Shown piece after piece: positions 25,669 to 35,350 of a DNA stretch of 64,000 nucleotides. Made by a program: the position numbers and the translations under genes. Numbering within the stretch: position 1 is the stretch's first letter; every line of letters begins with the position of its first letter. The stretch comes from Candidatus Lernaella stagnicola (lineage in GTDB: Bacteria; Lernaellota; Lernaellaia; Lernaellales; Lernaellaceae), in contig JAVCCK010000010.1 of assembly GCA_030765525.1 (NCBI GenBank), positions 372,001-436,000 of the forward strand, in the 5' to 3' direction. The notes below the pieces were generated by a model. The model saw only the letters and a list, made by a program, of their open reading frames with translations, was not told the origin of the DNA and did not search any database.

Positions 25669-26451
25669 TTAGCGCCGCCCGCGCTGCGGCCGGCGGTCGC
25701 GACTGCGGTCATCGTCGGCCAGGTGGATCTGCACTCGTTTCACCTCGCCGTTACCGATGGAGCGGGTGCGAAGTTCGGAAAACTGAGTGATTTCCGAATG
25801 GACGATTTTGCGCATGGCCGCGTCGAGCAGTTCTGTACGCAGCGGGCGACGCTCGTCAAGCACGCGCTTGGCCAAGCGGTGCACCTTCTCGCGCAGCCCG
25901 TCCACACGCCGTTCGCGGTACCCTTCAGAGTCGACGATGATCCGCTTGCCGGCCCACATCTGCTTCTGGGTCATGCGGGTCATCAGGAACTGGATCGCCT
26001 CCAGCGTCGCGCCTTTGCGACCGATAAAGATGCCGCTGCCGTCGCTACGAATGTCGAGGTTGAGTTCATCGTCGTTTTCGGTTGCGAGAACGGTTGCCTC
26101 GGGAACGATGGTTTGGGCAATGCGCAGGAGCGCGTCGGCAGGGTTGAAACCGTCGACGGGCAGCTTCGCGGGCGTGAGAGGTTTGCGCGGCGAAAGAACG
26201 CGCGGCTCGTCACGCGGGACGTCGGAGTCGAAACGCAGTTCGTTAGCGATCTTATCGGCCATCGACGGGCCTTTGACCCGCGCCCGAATGCGGGCCTTTT
26301 TGCCGAAAAGCGCTTTGAATGAACCGGGCTCATCGATTATTTCGACGTCCAACTGTTCGGTTCCGACGCCCAGTTCCGCGGCGGCCGCGGCCATGCAATC
26401 TTCAACGGTCTTGCCGGTGAATTCTTGTTTGCTTTCGTGTGCTTCAGTCAT
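25669..26451 (-). CDS. jag: RNA-binding protein Jag/KhpB
   Basis: 260 residues from the ATG at 26449-26451 (MTEAHESKQE). A Jag_N domain (1-55, with GTEQLDVEIIDEPGSFKALFGKKARI) is followed by a linker, a KH domain (about 110-180) with IFIGRKGATLEAIQFL, and an R3H domain (about 185-250) ending SIGNGEVKRVQIHL. The usual R3H Arg-x3-His is altered, though ELRTRS resembles it. KhpB binds RNA and affects cell elongation and division in other bacteria. It lies 4 bp after yidC, the standard arrangement. Confidence 0.93.
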   Translation of the reverse strand: MTEAHESKQEFTGKTVEDCMAAAAAELGVGTEQLDVEIIDEPGSFKALFGKKARIRARVKGPSMADKIANELRFDSDVPRDEPRVLSPRKPLTPAKLPVDGFNPADALLRIAQTIVPEATVLATENDDELNLDIRSDGSGIFIGRKGATLEAIQFLMTRMTQKQMWAGKRIIVDSEGYRERRVDGLREKVHRLAKRVLDERRPLRTELLDAAMRKIVHSEITQFSELRTRSIGNGEVKRVQIHLADDDRSRDRRPQRGRR

Positions 26452-26455
26452 GATT

Positions 26456-28261
26456 CTATTTCCCTCCGGCGGTCGTCTGGGCAGGTGCCGGGTCATCGCC
26501 GAAATACTTGTTGGTGACCACCTGCTGCAGGATCGAAAGAATGTTGTTGGTCAGCCAGTAGAGCACCAAACCCGCGGGGAAACTCAAGAAGAGGAACGTG
26601 AAGATGACAGGCATCATCATCATGATGCGTTGTTGCGCGGGGTCGGCGGTCGATGGCGTCATGCGTTGGGACAGGAACATCGACACGCCCATCAGCAAGG
26701 GCGTAATGAAGTACGGATCTTGCGCCGACAGGTCCTGTAGCCAAAACATGAATGGTGTATGCCGTAACTCAATGGCAAACCCCAGTGCCCGGTAAAAGGC
26801 AATGAAGATCGGCAACTGCAGTAACATGGGCAAGCAGCCGCCGGCGGGGTTTACTTTGTGGACGCGGTAAAGCGCCATCATTTCCTGATTGAGCTTTTCC
26901 TTTTCGTCTTTGAATTTCTCTTTGAGCTTCGCAATCTCCGGCTGCAGCTTGGCCATCTGCCGCATCGATTTGAAACTCTTGTGCTGCAAGGGGAACATGA
27001 ACACCTTGATGATTACCGTCACCAGGATGATCGCCACGCCGTAGTTGTGGGTTAGCCCGGCGAAGAAGATCAGCGCGTACATCAGATAACGGGCGATGAC
27101 GTCGAACCATCCAAAATCGATGGATTTATCAAAGTGGAATTTCGGTCCGTTGTTGCCGGCGGAAATAAATTCTCGCTTCTTGGGACCGAGATACGCCTTG
27201 AAAACCACCTTCTTGCTGCTGCCCGCCGGGATGTTCAGCGGTTCGGCGAGCAGACGCGCCTCCATCACGTTGCCCGGCAACACCTTGATCTGCGCGCGCG
27301 CATTCTGCACCGGGAAGCTTTCCTGGTCCGGACCGACCAAGGCCGCAAAGTAGTTGTCGGCAAAGCCGGTCCAGTACGTCGCGCCCGGCGGTACGTCGTC
27401 GGGCTCCACCTTGGCGATATGCTTTGCTTCCAGGCTGCCGTCGACGTAATTGATCTGTAGCGGCTGGTTGTAGTCGCGATAGAAAAACGACGAGTTGTCT
27501 TCGATGATCTGGTCGTACACCGCGCAGAAAGGCTGGACGACGGCGGTTTGCCCCGCCGCGTTGGCTATCTCCATTTCCACGTCGATATTGTAGGGCAGCT
27601 CCTGCGGCGTATTGCCCCGTGGCCGGAAGCGAATCGTTTTCGTCACCGTGAGCGCGCCGGCTTGGCGGCTCAACGTGACTGACGAGGAGTCCTGGTCGAT
27701 TTCCTGCCACGGCTCTTTGCCGCTGAGCCCCTGCATCTGGTGCAGCGCGCAGACCAGTTGGTCCTGATCGGCGTAATCCTGGGGAGCAACCTTCTTTTTC
27801 ACCACGGGCCGCGCGTAGGGCGCGAGGTTGACCCGCAGGCGTTCCGGCTCCGGTTTGTCGGCGTCTTCGGTGGTTTGAAAATACTTGAGCAGATTCCAGC
27901 GCCGGACGCTGCCGCTCTCGGCGTTGGTTACGCTGCCGCTGACCAAATCCCCTGAAAAATTCTTCTCAAAAAGCCCGACGGCCTGCGGAGCCGCCGGCGC
28001 GGCATTCGAGTCGGTGCCGGTTTCGACCGCGGGCGTTGGCGTGGGAAGCGGGGTCGGCGTGCCAAGTGGTGGCGGGGTCTGCATGGGCTCGGCGGTATCC
28101 GCGGTGGCCGGTGAGGAGGCCGGAGTCGGCGACGCGGTGGGCGCGTCTCCGGCTGGCGTCATGTCCTCCGCCGGCGGCGGCGGATCGGGCGTGAAAAAGC
28201 CCTGCCAAACCACGAGCACCAAGATCATCAAGACCATGGCGATAACGAAATTGCGGTCCAT
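26456..28261 (-). CDS. yidC: Membrane protein insertase YidC
   Basis: 601 residues from ATG 28259-28261, which overlaps the yidD stop codon by one base (TAATG). First membrane segment at 1-20 (FVIAMVLMILVLVVW), a Pro/Thr/Ala-rich linker, the large periplasmic beta-domain (about 75-365), then the conserved insertase core of five segments with FKSMRQMAKLQPEIAKLKEKFKDE and PMLLQLPIFIAFYRAL. The long first domain is the Gram-negative form. It inserts membrane proteins alone or with SecYEG. The C-terminal tail is short. Confidence 0.97.
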   Translation of the reverse strand: MDRNFVIAMVLMILVLVVWQGFFTPDPPPPAEDMTPAGDAPTASPTPASSPATADTAEPMQTPPPLGTPTPLPTPTPAVETGTDSNAAPAAPQAVGLFEKNFSGDLVSGSVTNAESGSVRRWNLLKYFQTTEDADKPEPERLRVNLAPYARPVVKKKVAPQDYADQDQLVCALHQMQGLSGKEPWQEIDQDSSSVTLSRQAGALTVTKTIRFRPRGNTPQELPYNIDVEMEIANAAGQTAVVQPFCAVYDQIIEDNSSFFYRDYNQPLQINYVDGSLEAKHIAKVEPDDVPPGATYWTGFADNYFAALVGPDQESFPVQNARAQIKVLPGNVMEARLLAEPLNIPAGSSKKVVFKAYLGPKKREFISAGNNGPKFHFDKSIDFGWFDVIARYLMYALIFFAGLTHNYGVAIILVTVIIKVFMFPLQHKSFKSMRQMAKLQPEIAKLKEKFKDEKEKLNQEMMALYRVHKVNPAGGCLPMLLQLPIFIAFYRALGFAIELRHTPFMFWLQDLSAQDPYFITPLLMGVSMFLSQRMTPSTADPAQQRIMMMMPVIFTFLFLSFPAGLVLYWLTNNILSILQQVVTNKYFGDDPAPAQTTAGGK

Positions 28262-28521
28262 TAATTTTCCTTCCTGCGGGCCGGGGGTACGGGGTCGTAG
28301 CCGCCCGGGTGGAAGGGATGGCAGCGCAGAATCCGTCGGATGCCAAGCCACCAACCGCGAAAGAAACCATGTGTCTGCAGCGCCTCGAGGGTGTACTGCG
28401 AACACGTGGGGCGAAAGCGGCAAGCATTACCGAGCCATGGGCTGATCGCTTTTTTGTAAAAGCGTATCAACGCGCTGCTGGCCCAGACGGCCAGTCCCGG
28501 ATCGGGTTGCTGCTTCGCCAT
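28261..28521 (-). CDS. yidD: Membrane protein insertion efficiency factor YidD
   Basis: 86 residues from the ATG at 28519-28521. Family hallmarks are [30 protein letters not shown] and [25 protein letters not shown] small peripheral inner membrane protein that aids YidC. It begins 4 bp after the rnpA stop and overlaps yidC by one base. Confidence 0.95.
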   Translation of the reverse strand: MAKQQPDPGLAVWASSALIRFYKKAISPWLGNACRFRPTCSQYTLEALQTHGFFRGWWLGIRRILRCHPFHPGGYDPVPPARRKEN

Positions 28522-28525
28522 CGGG

Positions 28526-28856
28526 TTATGCGCGAGGTCGACGGGCACGATCGAAGTATGCGGCGAACTCTGTTTCCAAATCGGCCAAGTGACGGAATTT
28601 GTTCCGGGGCCGAACGATAACCACAACATCGCGATGGGGCTCGAATTGTTCTCTGTGGAGGCGAAAATACTCACGAATCAATCGCTTGAGCCGATTTCGC
28701 CGTACCGCGTTGCCCACCTTGCGACTTACCGTAATACCCAACCGGGGCCGGGCGTGTGGTGATCTGCTTTCGATAATCACCAGGCCGCTTGTGTTAAACC
28801 GGCGGCCGACCTTGGAAACTCTTGCGAATTCGCCCTTTGTTCTGAGACGATCGCAT
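28526..28856 (-). CDS. rnpA: Ribonuclease P protein component; start codon out of frame or non-standard
   Basis: The core is certain: [38 protein letters not shown] and VVVIVRPRN are RnpA landmarks, and the place between rpmH and yidD is standard. The conserved N-terminus (from DRLRTKGEF, near 28852) has no in-frame ATG, GTG or TTG upstream before a stop inside rpmH. The only GTG in frame (28778-28780) would remove the first ~25 residues, which hold conserved basic and aromatic positions. An ATG at 28854-28856 is one base out of frame; dropping one base gives an ideal start, [10 protein letters not shown]. Either an assembly or natural frameshift, or a non-standard start, is likely. Coordinates include this ATG. 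Confidence 0.85.
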
Positions 28857-28893
28857 CTGGTAAATCTGCGCCGCGTCGCCCTCTCGCTCCTTC

Positions 28894-29043
28894 TTACTTG
28901 CTGGGAACCGTGGCTGCCAGCCGTTTGCGCCCCTTGGCCCGGCGGCGTTTCAAGATGTTGCGGCCGCCGCGCGTGGCCATGCGGGCGCGAAATCCGTGTT
29001 TCCGCAACCGCTTGATATTACTGGGTTGAAAAGTCCGTTTCAT
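28894..29043 (-). CDS. rpmH: Ribosomal protein bL34
   Basis: 49 residues starting [18 protein letters not shown], with the family's [21 protein letters not shown] core. A GAGGTAGC ribosome site precedes the ATG. Structural protein of the large subunit and first gene of rpmH-rnpA-yidD-yidC-jag. Confidence 0.97.
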   Translation of the reverse strand: MKRTFQPSNIKRLRKHGFRARMATRGGRNILKRRRAKGRKRLAATVPSK

Positions 29044-29136
29044 GACGCTACCTCTTTTCCACGTCCCAAATTTACATGCTTCCTGGCCCGCAACATTTGG
29101 GGCCGTTTTTCCCCCGACCAAAATCCAGAGTGGTGA

Positions 29137-29165
29137 TTCATAGAGAATCTAGACGGCCTTGTCAA
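29137..29165 (-). promoter_or_regulatory. rpmH: Near-consensus sigma-70 promoter of the rpmH operon
   Basis: On the minus strand TTGACA (29160-29165) and TATGAA (29137-29142) are separated by exactly 17 bases. The start would lie near 29130, giving a leader of about 85 bases before rpmH. It fits a highly expressed ribosomal gene. Confidence 0.85.
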
Positions 29166-29405
29166 GTGATTTTCCTTGGAAATTGCGGAGTTGGGTCTAT
29201 CAGATCGACAGCCTATGGTGCTTGGCGTTCCTCGAACGCGCTTGTTTTTCCGGGTAAGATCGTCCACAGAAAAAACAACCGGGGCACGTTATCTTGCCGC
29301 TTCCGATGCCGCTCTGCTACATTGAGTCGGTTTTCACGCCGATCCATGGGACGGGTCGCGGAACTATCACGGATGGCTTTTCCCGTTTCCACCGGAGGGT
29401 GTTCT
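29166..29405. other. Intergenic region between divergent rpmH and SGNH genes
   Basis: About 240 bases upstream of the rpmH promoter on one side and of the TTG start at 29406 on the other. An imperfect palindrome attttccttggaaat lies near 29172. I see no gene or RNA here; earlier ATG codons in frame with the SGNH gene (29346, 29373) lack ribosome sites. Confidence 0.4.
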
Positions 29406-31016
29406 TTGCGCCGGATACCGCTTGCGCGCCGATTGCTTTACCTTCTCGTGTTGCTGCTGCTGGCAGCCGCGTTGGTGGAGGGTGCGCTGCAGCTTACCGG
29501 TTGGATTTACCTGCAGCGCGCGCGAACCGCGTTTGGACAAAACAGCGACGCCGCAATCCTGTGCCTCGGTGACAGCTTCACCTATGGGATCGGCGCCGGT
29601 CCTTCCCAAAGCTACCCCGCGCACCTGGCCGCCGAGCTCGGAAACACCTGGCAGGTAACCAACGGCGGACATCCCTATATGGACTCCACTTCGCTGCTCG
29701 CCGGTTTTTCGCAGCGGCTCATGGACGCCAAGCCGCAGATCGTCGTGCTGCTCATTGGCTACAACAACCGTTTCAAGAATCCCAATCGTCCCTCACCGGA
29801 CGATTCTTTGTGGGCCACTGTCTTGCAGCGATTGCGTGGGCTGAAGATCGGCCAACTTCTATACATTCTGAACGTCAACCGCGCCGTCGATGCCGCCACC
29901 GGGGTCGCCGCCGAAATCCCGGCCCTGTCGGAAAAAGAAGTGCAAGCGGTGCTCACCGACGCCCGTTTCGCGGCGGTGCAGCGGGTCTTTACCCGGTTCG
30001 ACGACGACCACGCGAAAGTGTTGACGGCAACCGGCTCCGACGCAGACACCGCCTTGGCCAAAGGCATCGCGTATCTCATCGAAGGCGAAGGACGCTTGGC
30101 CGAGCCCCTCTTCTTCCGTGTGTTGGCCGAGCGGCCCGACGACGAAGTCGCCTTGATGGGCGCCGGTTACGTGACGCTGTACCGGCGGGAAATTGTGATC
30201 GGTTTCACCAAGGCTTTGTTTTTCGCGGAGGATCCTTGGCTGGCCGCAGGCATGGCCACGGTGCTTTACGATCGCGGTCGATCCGCCGAGGCAATCTCCC
30301 GGCTGACCGAGACCCTGGAATCACACCCCAACTACGCTGGTGGTTACGAGTTGCTCGCCGGCTTTCTCTTGAAAGAACAAAACCCCGGCGAAGCGTTGGT
30401 GTTGCTCGACCGCCTGGAAGCCCTCGAACCCTGGCGGGCCGAGTTGCACTGGCTGCGGGCCGAAGCGCTGCTGGAATTGGGGTTGTGGATCCCGGCAAAG
30501 CAGTCGTTCGAGCGCGCGTTTCGTACCGGCCTCGACCACCCGAGTTACTACGCCCGTTTACGTCGCCTACTGTTGTCGCTTCCCGCCGACCCGGATGCGG
30601 CTTTGAACAACGACCCGACGGCGTACGCCATTGCGCCGTTGACCACCACGTGGCGGAATTTCGCCGCCTTTGCCGAGGAAAAGTTGGCGCGGCAAACAAC
30701 GTCCCGCACGGCCGAAAACCTTTACGGCGATCTCGCCGAGATGCACGCCATCTGTCAAAACCTGGGCGTTACCCTGGTGTTGATGAGCTATCCGGACCGC
30801 TACGCCTACGACGACCTGCGCGCGTTCGCAGCGGTGCGCGACGTGCCGTTTGTCGATAACGTGGCGACCTTCGAAAACGCCCTGCGCGACACCGCGCCCA
30901 CGTTGCTGTTCCAGCCCGACGGCCATTGCACATCGCGCGGCTATCGGCTGATGGCGCATACGCTGCACGACGTTCTCACACGGGCCGGGGCGTTGGCCGA
31001 GGGGGCGACGCCATGA
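29406..31016 (+). CDS. Membrane-anchored SGNH/GDSL hydrolase with an inserted TPR-like region
   Basis: A TTG start with GGAGG six bases upstream gives 536 residues. Membrane anchor at 9-28. The SGNH domain begins ILCLGDSFTYG (Ser at ~57), then NGGHPYMDS and LIGYNNRF for blocks II and III. It is interrupted at about 175-400 by helical repeats of TPR type (ANPNYAGGYELLAGFLLKE-like units). Block V, QPDGHCTSRGYRLMA, near the C-terminus supplies Asp and His. Such anchored SGNH proteins often act on acetyl groups of surface glycans. Its stop overlaps the start of the next gene, a GT-C-like protein, so the two work together, probably in glycan assembly (inference). Confidence 0.82.
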   Translation: MRRIPLARRLLYLLVLLLLAAALVEGALQLTGWIYLQRARTAFGQNSDAAILCLGDSFTYGIGAGPSQSYPAHLAAELGNTWQVTNGGHPYMDSTSLLAGFSQRLMDAKPQIVVLLIGYNNRFKNPNRPSPDDSLWATVLQRLRGLKIGQLLYILNVNRAVDAATGVAAEIPALSEKEVQAVLTDARFAAVQRVFTRFDDDHAKVLTATGSDADTALAKGIAYLIEGEGRLAEPLFFRVLAERPDDEVALMGAGYVTLYRREIVIGFTKALFFAEDPWLAAGMATVLYDRGRSAEAISRLTETLESHPNYAGGYELLAGFLLKEQNPGEALVLLDRLEALEPWRAELHWLRAEALLELGLWIPAKQSFERAFRTGLDHPSYYARLRRLLLSLPADPDAALNNDPTAYAIAPLTTTWRNFAAFAEEKLARQTTSRTAENLYGDLAEMHAICQNLGVTLVLMSYPDRYAYDDLRAFAAVRDVPFVDNVATFENALRDTAPTLLFQPDGHCTSRGYRLMAHTLHDVLTRAGALAEGATP

Positions 31017-32788
31017 ACCGGCGGCAACTCTCTTGGCTGGGCCTGGCCTTCTTCGCGGCGGCTAGTTTGCTGGTATTCGCGCCGAACTTGCCGCAGCTTT
31101 CGACGGCCGCGATCGGCGACCCCGATTCCGACGCGCTCAAGCATGTCTGGGGGCAATGGTGGGTTCACCACCACGTGGTCGAACACGGCCGCATTCCGCT
31201 GGAAATGGACCTGGCCAATTTCCCGGACCTCGGCCGCTTTTATTGCCTCGACACTGTCAACGCACTGCTAACCGTGGTGCTGCGGCCGCTGGCGAACGCG
31301 GTTGCGGCATACAACCTGCTCTATCTATTGCACTTGGCGCTGGCCGCGTGGGCGGCTTTTTTGCTGGCGCGGGAAGTGACGGGCGACTCGGCGGCGTCGC
31401 TGGTCGCGGGAATGATCTACGGCTTCTCGCCCTACGTGCTTTCCTTTCCGGTCGGGTCCGGCGTGGCGGAAACGAGTTTCTTGTTCCCGCTGCCGCTGAT
31501 TGTTTTATTCGGGCTGCGCACCATCACCCGCGATTCCTGGGCGAATCCGGCGCTTACCGCCGGGCTGCTGTTGCTGCAAGGGTTGGCGGCCTGGAGCTAC
31601 GGCATTTACGGCGCGCTCTTTTTGTTCGGCGTGGCGATTTCATTCGTCGTTACGAGAGTGCGCGGACGCGATGATTCCCTGTTCGGCGAGGCGCGGCTAG
31701 ATCGACGGCTGTTTTTGCGGGTCGGGTTTTTCGTCGCGATTCTACTGATCGCCGCCACACCTTTTTTCCTGCAAGTGCAAGGAACCGTTTCCGGCGACGA
31801 CGCCATGTATCAGCGCCACTTGAACATTTTTCCCGGGCCCGGCCCCAAGCCGACGGAGGAACCGGCGCTGACCAGCTTTGCGTGGGTCGATTTCTTCACC
31901 CCCGGTACAGCCGGACGCCGCGCCGACATGTACACCGACAAGCTGCTGTACGTGGCCTACATGGGTTTCGCGGCGTTGGGTCTTGCCCTGGCCGGATGGC
32001 GGCGACGCGGAGCGGCGACCTTCGCGGGGTTGGCGTCGCTGTTTTTCCTCTTTGCTCTCGGGCCGCTGTTTTTCGCGGGACAGGCCCGCACGTTCCCGGC
32101 CTGGACGAATCCGGTGTATCTCGTTTTTTACTACGCCTTTCCCCTGTTCAATGCGACGATTCACTCCGTCGACCGTTTCGCCGTGCCCTTCCAGTTGGCG
32201 CTGGGCGTTGCCGCAGCGGTGGGCTTGGCGCGATTCATGAAGCACGTTCCCGACCGCCGACAAATGTGGCTGGGCGGCGCTGTCGCGGCGTTGATCCTCA
32301 TCGAGACGCTGCTGATTTCCCCCGCACCGTGGCCGGTCCCCGCGTCGCCCGCGAAGCCCGATTTGGTGGCGCTCGAATTGGCTACCGCGCCGCGCGACGG
32401 GGCGGTGTTGGACTTGCCGCCCTATCACGGCGGCACGGGGCTGTTTGACGGCGATATTTTCTTCCAGCAAACCGTGCACGGCTTGCCGATCCCCTACAAC
32501 CTGGAAGGTGTTTCGCCGACCGTCTACGACAATCCCTTCTACGCGCACGTCGAGGCAATCCTTTTGGAAGGCATCACCTCGCACGGCATTCGTCGGCCGC
32601 CTCCGGTTCCGGCTTGTGAGGGCGTCGCGCGACTGGCGGGCTTGGGTTTCTCGTGGGTGGTGCTGCGTCCGGAGCGCTTGGCCCCCTCGGCACGCAACCG
32701 CGTGGTGGATTTGATCGAGTCCTGCCTCGGCGAGGGTCGAAAAGTGGGCTCGTCCGTCCTGTATGCGCTGCCGGCGGCGGTGCCTTAA
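31013..32788 (+). CDS. Polytopic GT-C-like membrane protein
   Basis: 591 residues; the ATG overlaps the preceding TGA (ATGA). About eleven membrane segments. The first extracytoplasmic loop contains GDPDSDALKHVWGQWWVHHH, an acidic motif where GT-C glycosyltransferases place a catalytic Asp. The C-terminal ~120 residues form a soluble domain. This layout is shared with YfhO-like and dolichol-phosphate-sugar transferases. Probable role: transfer of a lipid-linked sugar outside the inner membrane; donor and acceptor unknown. Coupled to the SGNH gene. Confidence 0.75.
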   Translation: MNRRQLSWLGLAFFAAASLLVFAPNLPQLSTAAIGDPDSDALKHVWGQWWVHHHVVEHGRIPLEMDLANFPDLGRFYCLDTVNALLTVVLRPLANAVAAYNLLYLLHLALAAWAAFLLAREVTGDSAASLVAGMIYGFSPYVLSFPVGSGVAETSFLFPLPLIVLFGLRTITRDSWANPALTAGLLLLQGLAAWSYGIYGALFLFGVAISFVVTRVRGRDDSLFGEARLDRRLFLRVGFFVAILLIAATPFFLQVQGTVSGDDAMYQRHLNIFPGPGPKPTEEPALTSFAWVDFFTPGTAGRRADMYTDKLLYVAYMGFAALGLALAGWRRRGAATFAGLASLFFLFALGPLFFAGQARTFPAWTNPVYLVFYYAFPLFNATIHSVDRFAVPFQLALGVAAAVGLARFMKHVPDRRQMWLGGAVAALILIETLLISPAPWPVPASPAKPDLVALELATAPRDGAVLDLPPYHGGTGLFDGDIFFQQTVHGLPIPYNLEGVSPTVYDNPFYAHVEAILLEGITSHGIRRPPPVPACEGVARLAGLGFSWVVLRPERLAPSARNRVVDLIESCLGEGRKVGSSVLYALPAAVP

Positions 32789-32797
32789 ACGAGAAAA

Positions 32798-32815
32798 GCG
32801 GGCCCGTAGGCCCGC
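32798..32815. terminator. Bidirectional terminator between convergent genes
   Basis: Perfect 7-base arms GCGGGCC/GGCCCGC around CGTA. On the minus strand the stem is followed by TTTTC, and on the plus strand by a T/C-rich tract. It lies 10 bases after the GT-C-like stop and 25 before the lipoprotein stop. Confidence 0.75.
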
Positions 32816-32839
32816 CCTCTTAACTTCTTTCGCGATAAA

Positions 32840-33589
<750 letters not shown>

Positions 33590-33666
33590 TTCCGTAGCCT
33601 CCACAAAAAAGAAAAGGTACAGGACCATGGGGCCCCGCAAACACTGTTAAATTCGCAGAACCTTAA

Positions 33667-35307
33667 CTATAGGTCAACCTCCACCGGCGCGGCCAGGCGA
33701 CGCACGCAAGCGCGGTCGAATGGGTCGAACGGGTCGCTCAGCCAGTCCGCGACTAATTCGCGCAGGCAGCGCTGGTCTTCATCGGGCAAGCCCAGCCAAT
33801 CGGCGCCCAAATCGATCAACAGCGCGTGGTCGGCATTGACCGGCACCACCGCCGCACCTACGAGCCCTTCCGCGACGGCCTTAAAAGCGTTTCCTGAGGG
33901 CGTCGCTTGATCGAAGCGGGGAGCGATCAGCAAACCGGGCATCGTCGCGGTCACGGGCGTGCGGTCGACGGTCGGCTCCCGCGTATAGCTCGCGGCCAGC
34001 TCTTGGCAAGCGATGTGTGTCATGGCCTCGATCTGTTCGGTCGAGACATAGGGCGGATGCAGCCGCCGAAGCACGAATTCGCGCCCGGCGAAGTCGTTCC
34101 AACCCGGAAAATCGATACACATCACGTTGTCGGCATAGGGATCCCAATAAAAACGGTCTTCGTCGGTATCCAGTTCCGACGGCTCGGCCCGCAATCCCTT
34201 CGCGGCGTCGTGCCATTGGCGCACCAGCGACCAGTCACCCGCCAACGCTCCAGCCAGTGACCCGACCCACGCCGCCAGCACCGCCGGGCGATCACCCAAA
34301 TGGAACAGATCCTGGGTCAACGCCCAACCGAAATCCTCGTCGCCGCCGGCCTCATTGAGCAGCCATTCTGTCTCTTCGATCAACGCTTGCCCGTCGGCAA
34401 AGGGGCAACGGTCCGAGGCATCGCACGCCGCGGCGAGTTGATCGAGGTTTTCGTCGAGAAAATGCCGGCCGGTGCTTTGCGGCGGCAGTGTGGAATCCAG
34501 TACGTAGGCCGACACGCTTTCCGGAAAAAGCCGCAGGTACTCCAGCATGAGCCGCGATCCGTAACTGTTGCCGAACAGCCGCATCTTCTCCACACCTAGG
34601 GCACGTCGCACGAAATTCAAATCACGAGCCGCATCGACCGTGCTCATCAAGGCCGGGGACACGCCGCTCTGTTGCGCGTTCAAGCACTGCTGGACGTAGC
34701 TGCGGTAGCGCTCGAGGTCGGCAAAGTAGCGCCCGTCCAATGTTTCCGGGCACACCAGCGGTGTCGACGACATGAAACTGCCGCGTGTTTCGACAAAAAG
34801 GATGTGGTAGTCGGCCGTCAACCCCGCCGGCACCAGGCCGTCAGGGCGCAGCGAGAAGAGCAACGCGTTGCGCAGATTCGCGTCGGGACCGCCGAGATTG
34901 ACGGCCAACACGCCGCGCGGCGAGTCCCCCGTCGCCGGGGCCACGGCAAACCGTACTTCCAGGCGTTCGGTATCTTCGCTTTCTTCCCAATCCACCGGCG
35001 CTTCGACGGTGCCGCAGGCTAAATCGTTGGGGATCAAGTGATGCCAAGGCGCCGGGAAAAACAGAACGCAGTCGCGCCAAATGATGGTCGGCACATCGGG
35101 CCCGCCGCTGGTGTCGTTGTCGTCGTCATCGTCGGACATGGCGGAGTCGTCATCGTCGTCGTTGTCATCGTCGCTGCTGGAGGGGGGGCCGGTCACGGAG
35201 CCGGGCATGGGAAGGTCGTCGCCTTCGTCGCTGGAATCGGTTGCGGCCGCACAGCCAAACAAAAACAAAAACAGTACCAATAAAATAACGGAATCCATCC
35301 GCTTCAT
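33667..35307 (-). CDS. Alpha/beta hydrolase lipoprotein (S33/TAP-like) with Asp-rich linker
   Basis: Start ATG at 35305-35307; 546 residues. Signal peptide with lipobox LFGC, then a Ser/Asp-rich linker of ~55 residues. The hydrolase domain resembles prolyl aminopeptidase-type tripeptidyl peptidases: cap residues DYHILFVETRGSFMSS, nucleophile elbow LFGNSYGSRLMLEYL, and a C-terminal TAP-like part with Asp in APRFDQATP and His in VNADHALLID. Likely an exported peptidase or esterase anchored in a membrane. Follows on the same strand after the M18 gene but is probably separately expressed. Confidence 0.82.
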   Translation of the reverse strand: MKRMDSVILLVLFLFLFGCAAATDSSDEGDDLPMPGSVTGPPSSSDDDNDDDDDSAMSDDDDDNDTSGGPDVPTIIWRDCVLFFPAPWHHLIPNDLACGTVEAPVDWEESEDTERLEVRFAVAPATGDSPRGVLAVNLGGPDANLRNALLFSLRPDGLVPAGLTADYHILFVETRGSFMSSTPLVCPETLDGRYFADLERYRSYVQQCLNAQQSGVSPALMSTVDAARDLNFVRRALGVEKMRLFGNSYGSRLMLEYLRLFPESVSAYVLDSTLPPQSTGRHFLDENLDQLAAACDASDRCPFADGQALIEETEWLLNEAGGDEDFGWALTQDLFHLGDRPAVLAAWVGSLAGALAGDWSLVRQWHDAAKGLRAEPSELDTDEDRFYWDPYADNVMCIDFPGWNDFAGREFVLRRLHPPYVSTEQIEAMTHIACQELAASYTREPTVDRTPVTATMPGLLIAPRFDQATPSGNAFKAVAEGLVGAAVVPVNADHALLIDLGADWLGLPDEDQRCLRELVADWLSDPFDPFDRACVRRLAAPVEVDL

Positions 35308-35350
35308 ACGAACATTTTGCTTCGTGACGCGCCCGTCGTCCAGAGCGAAC

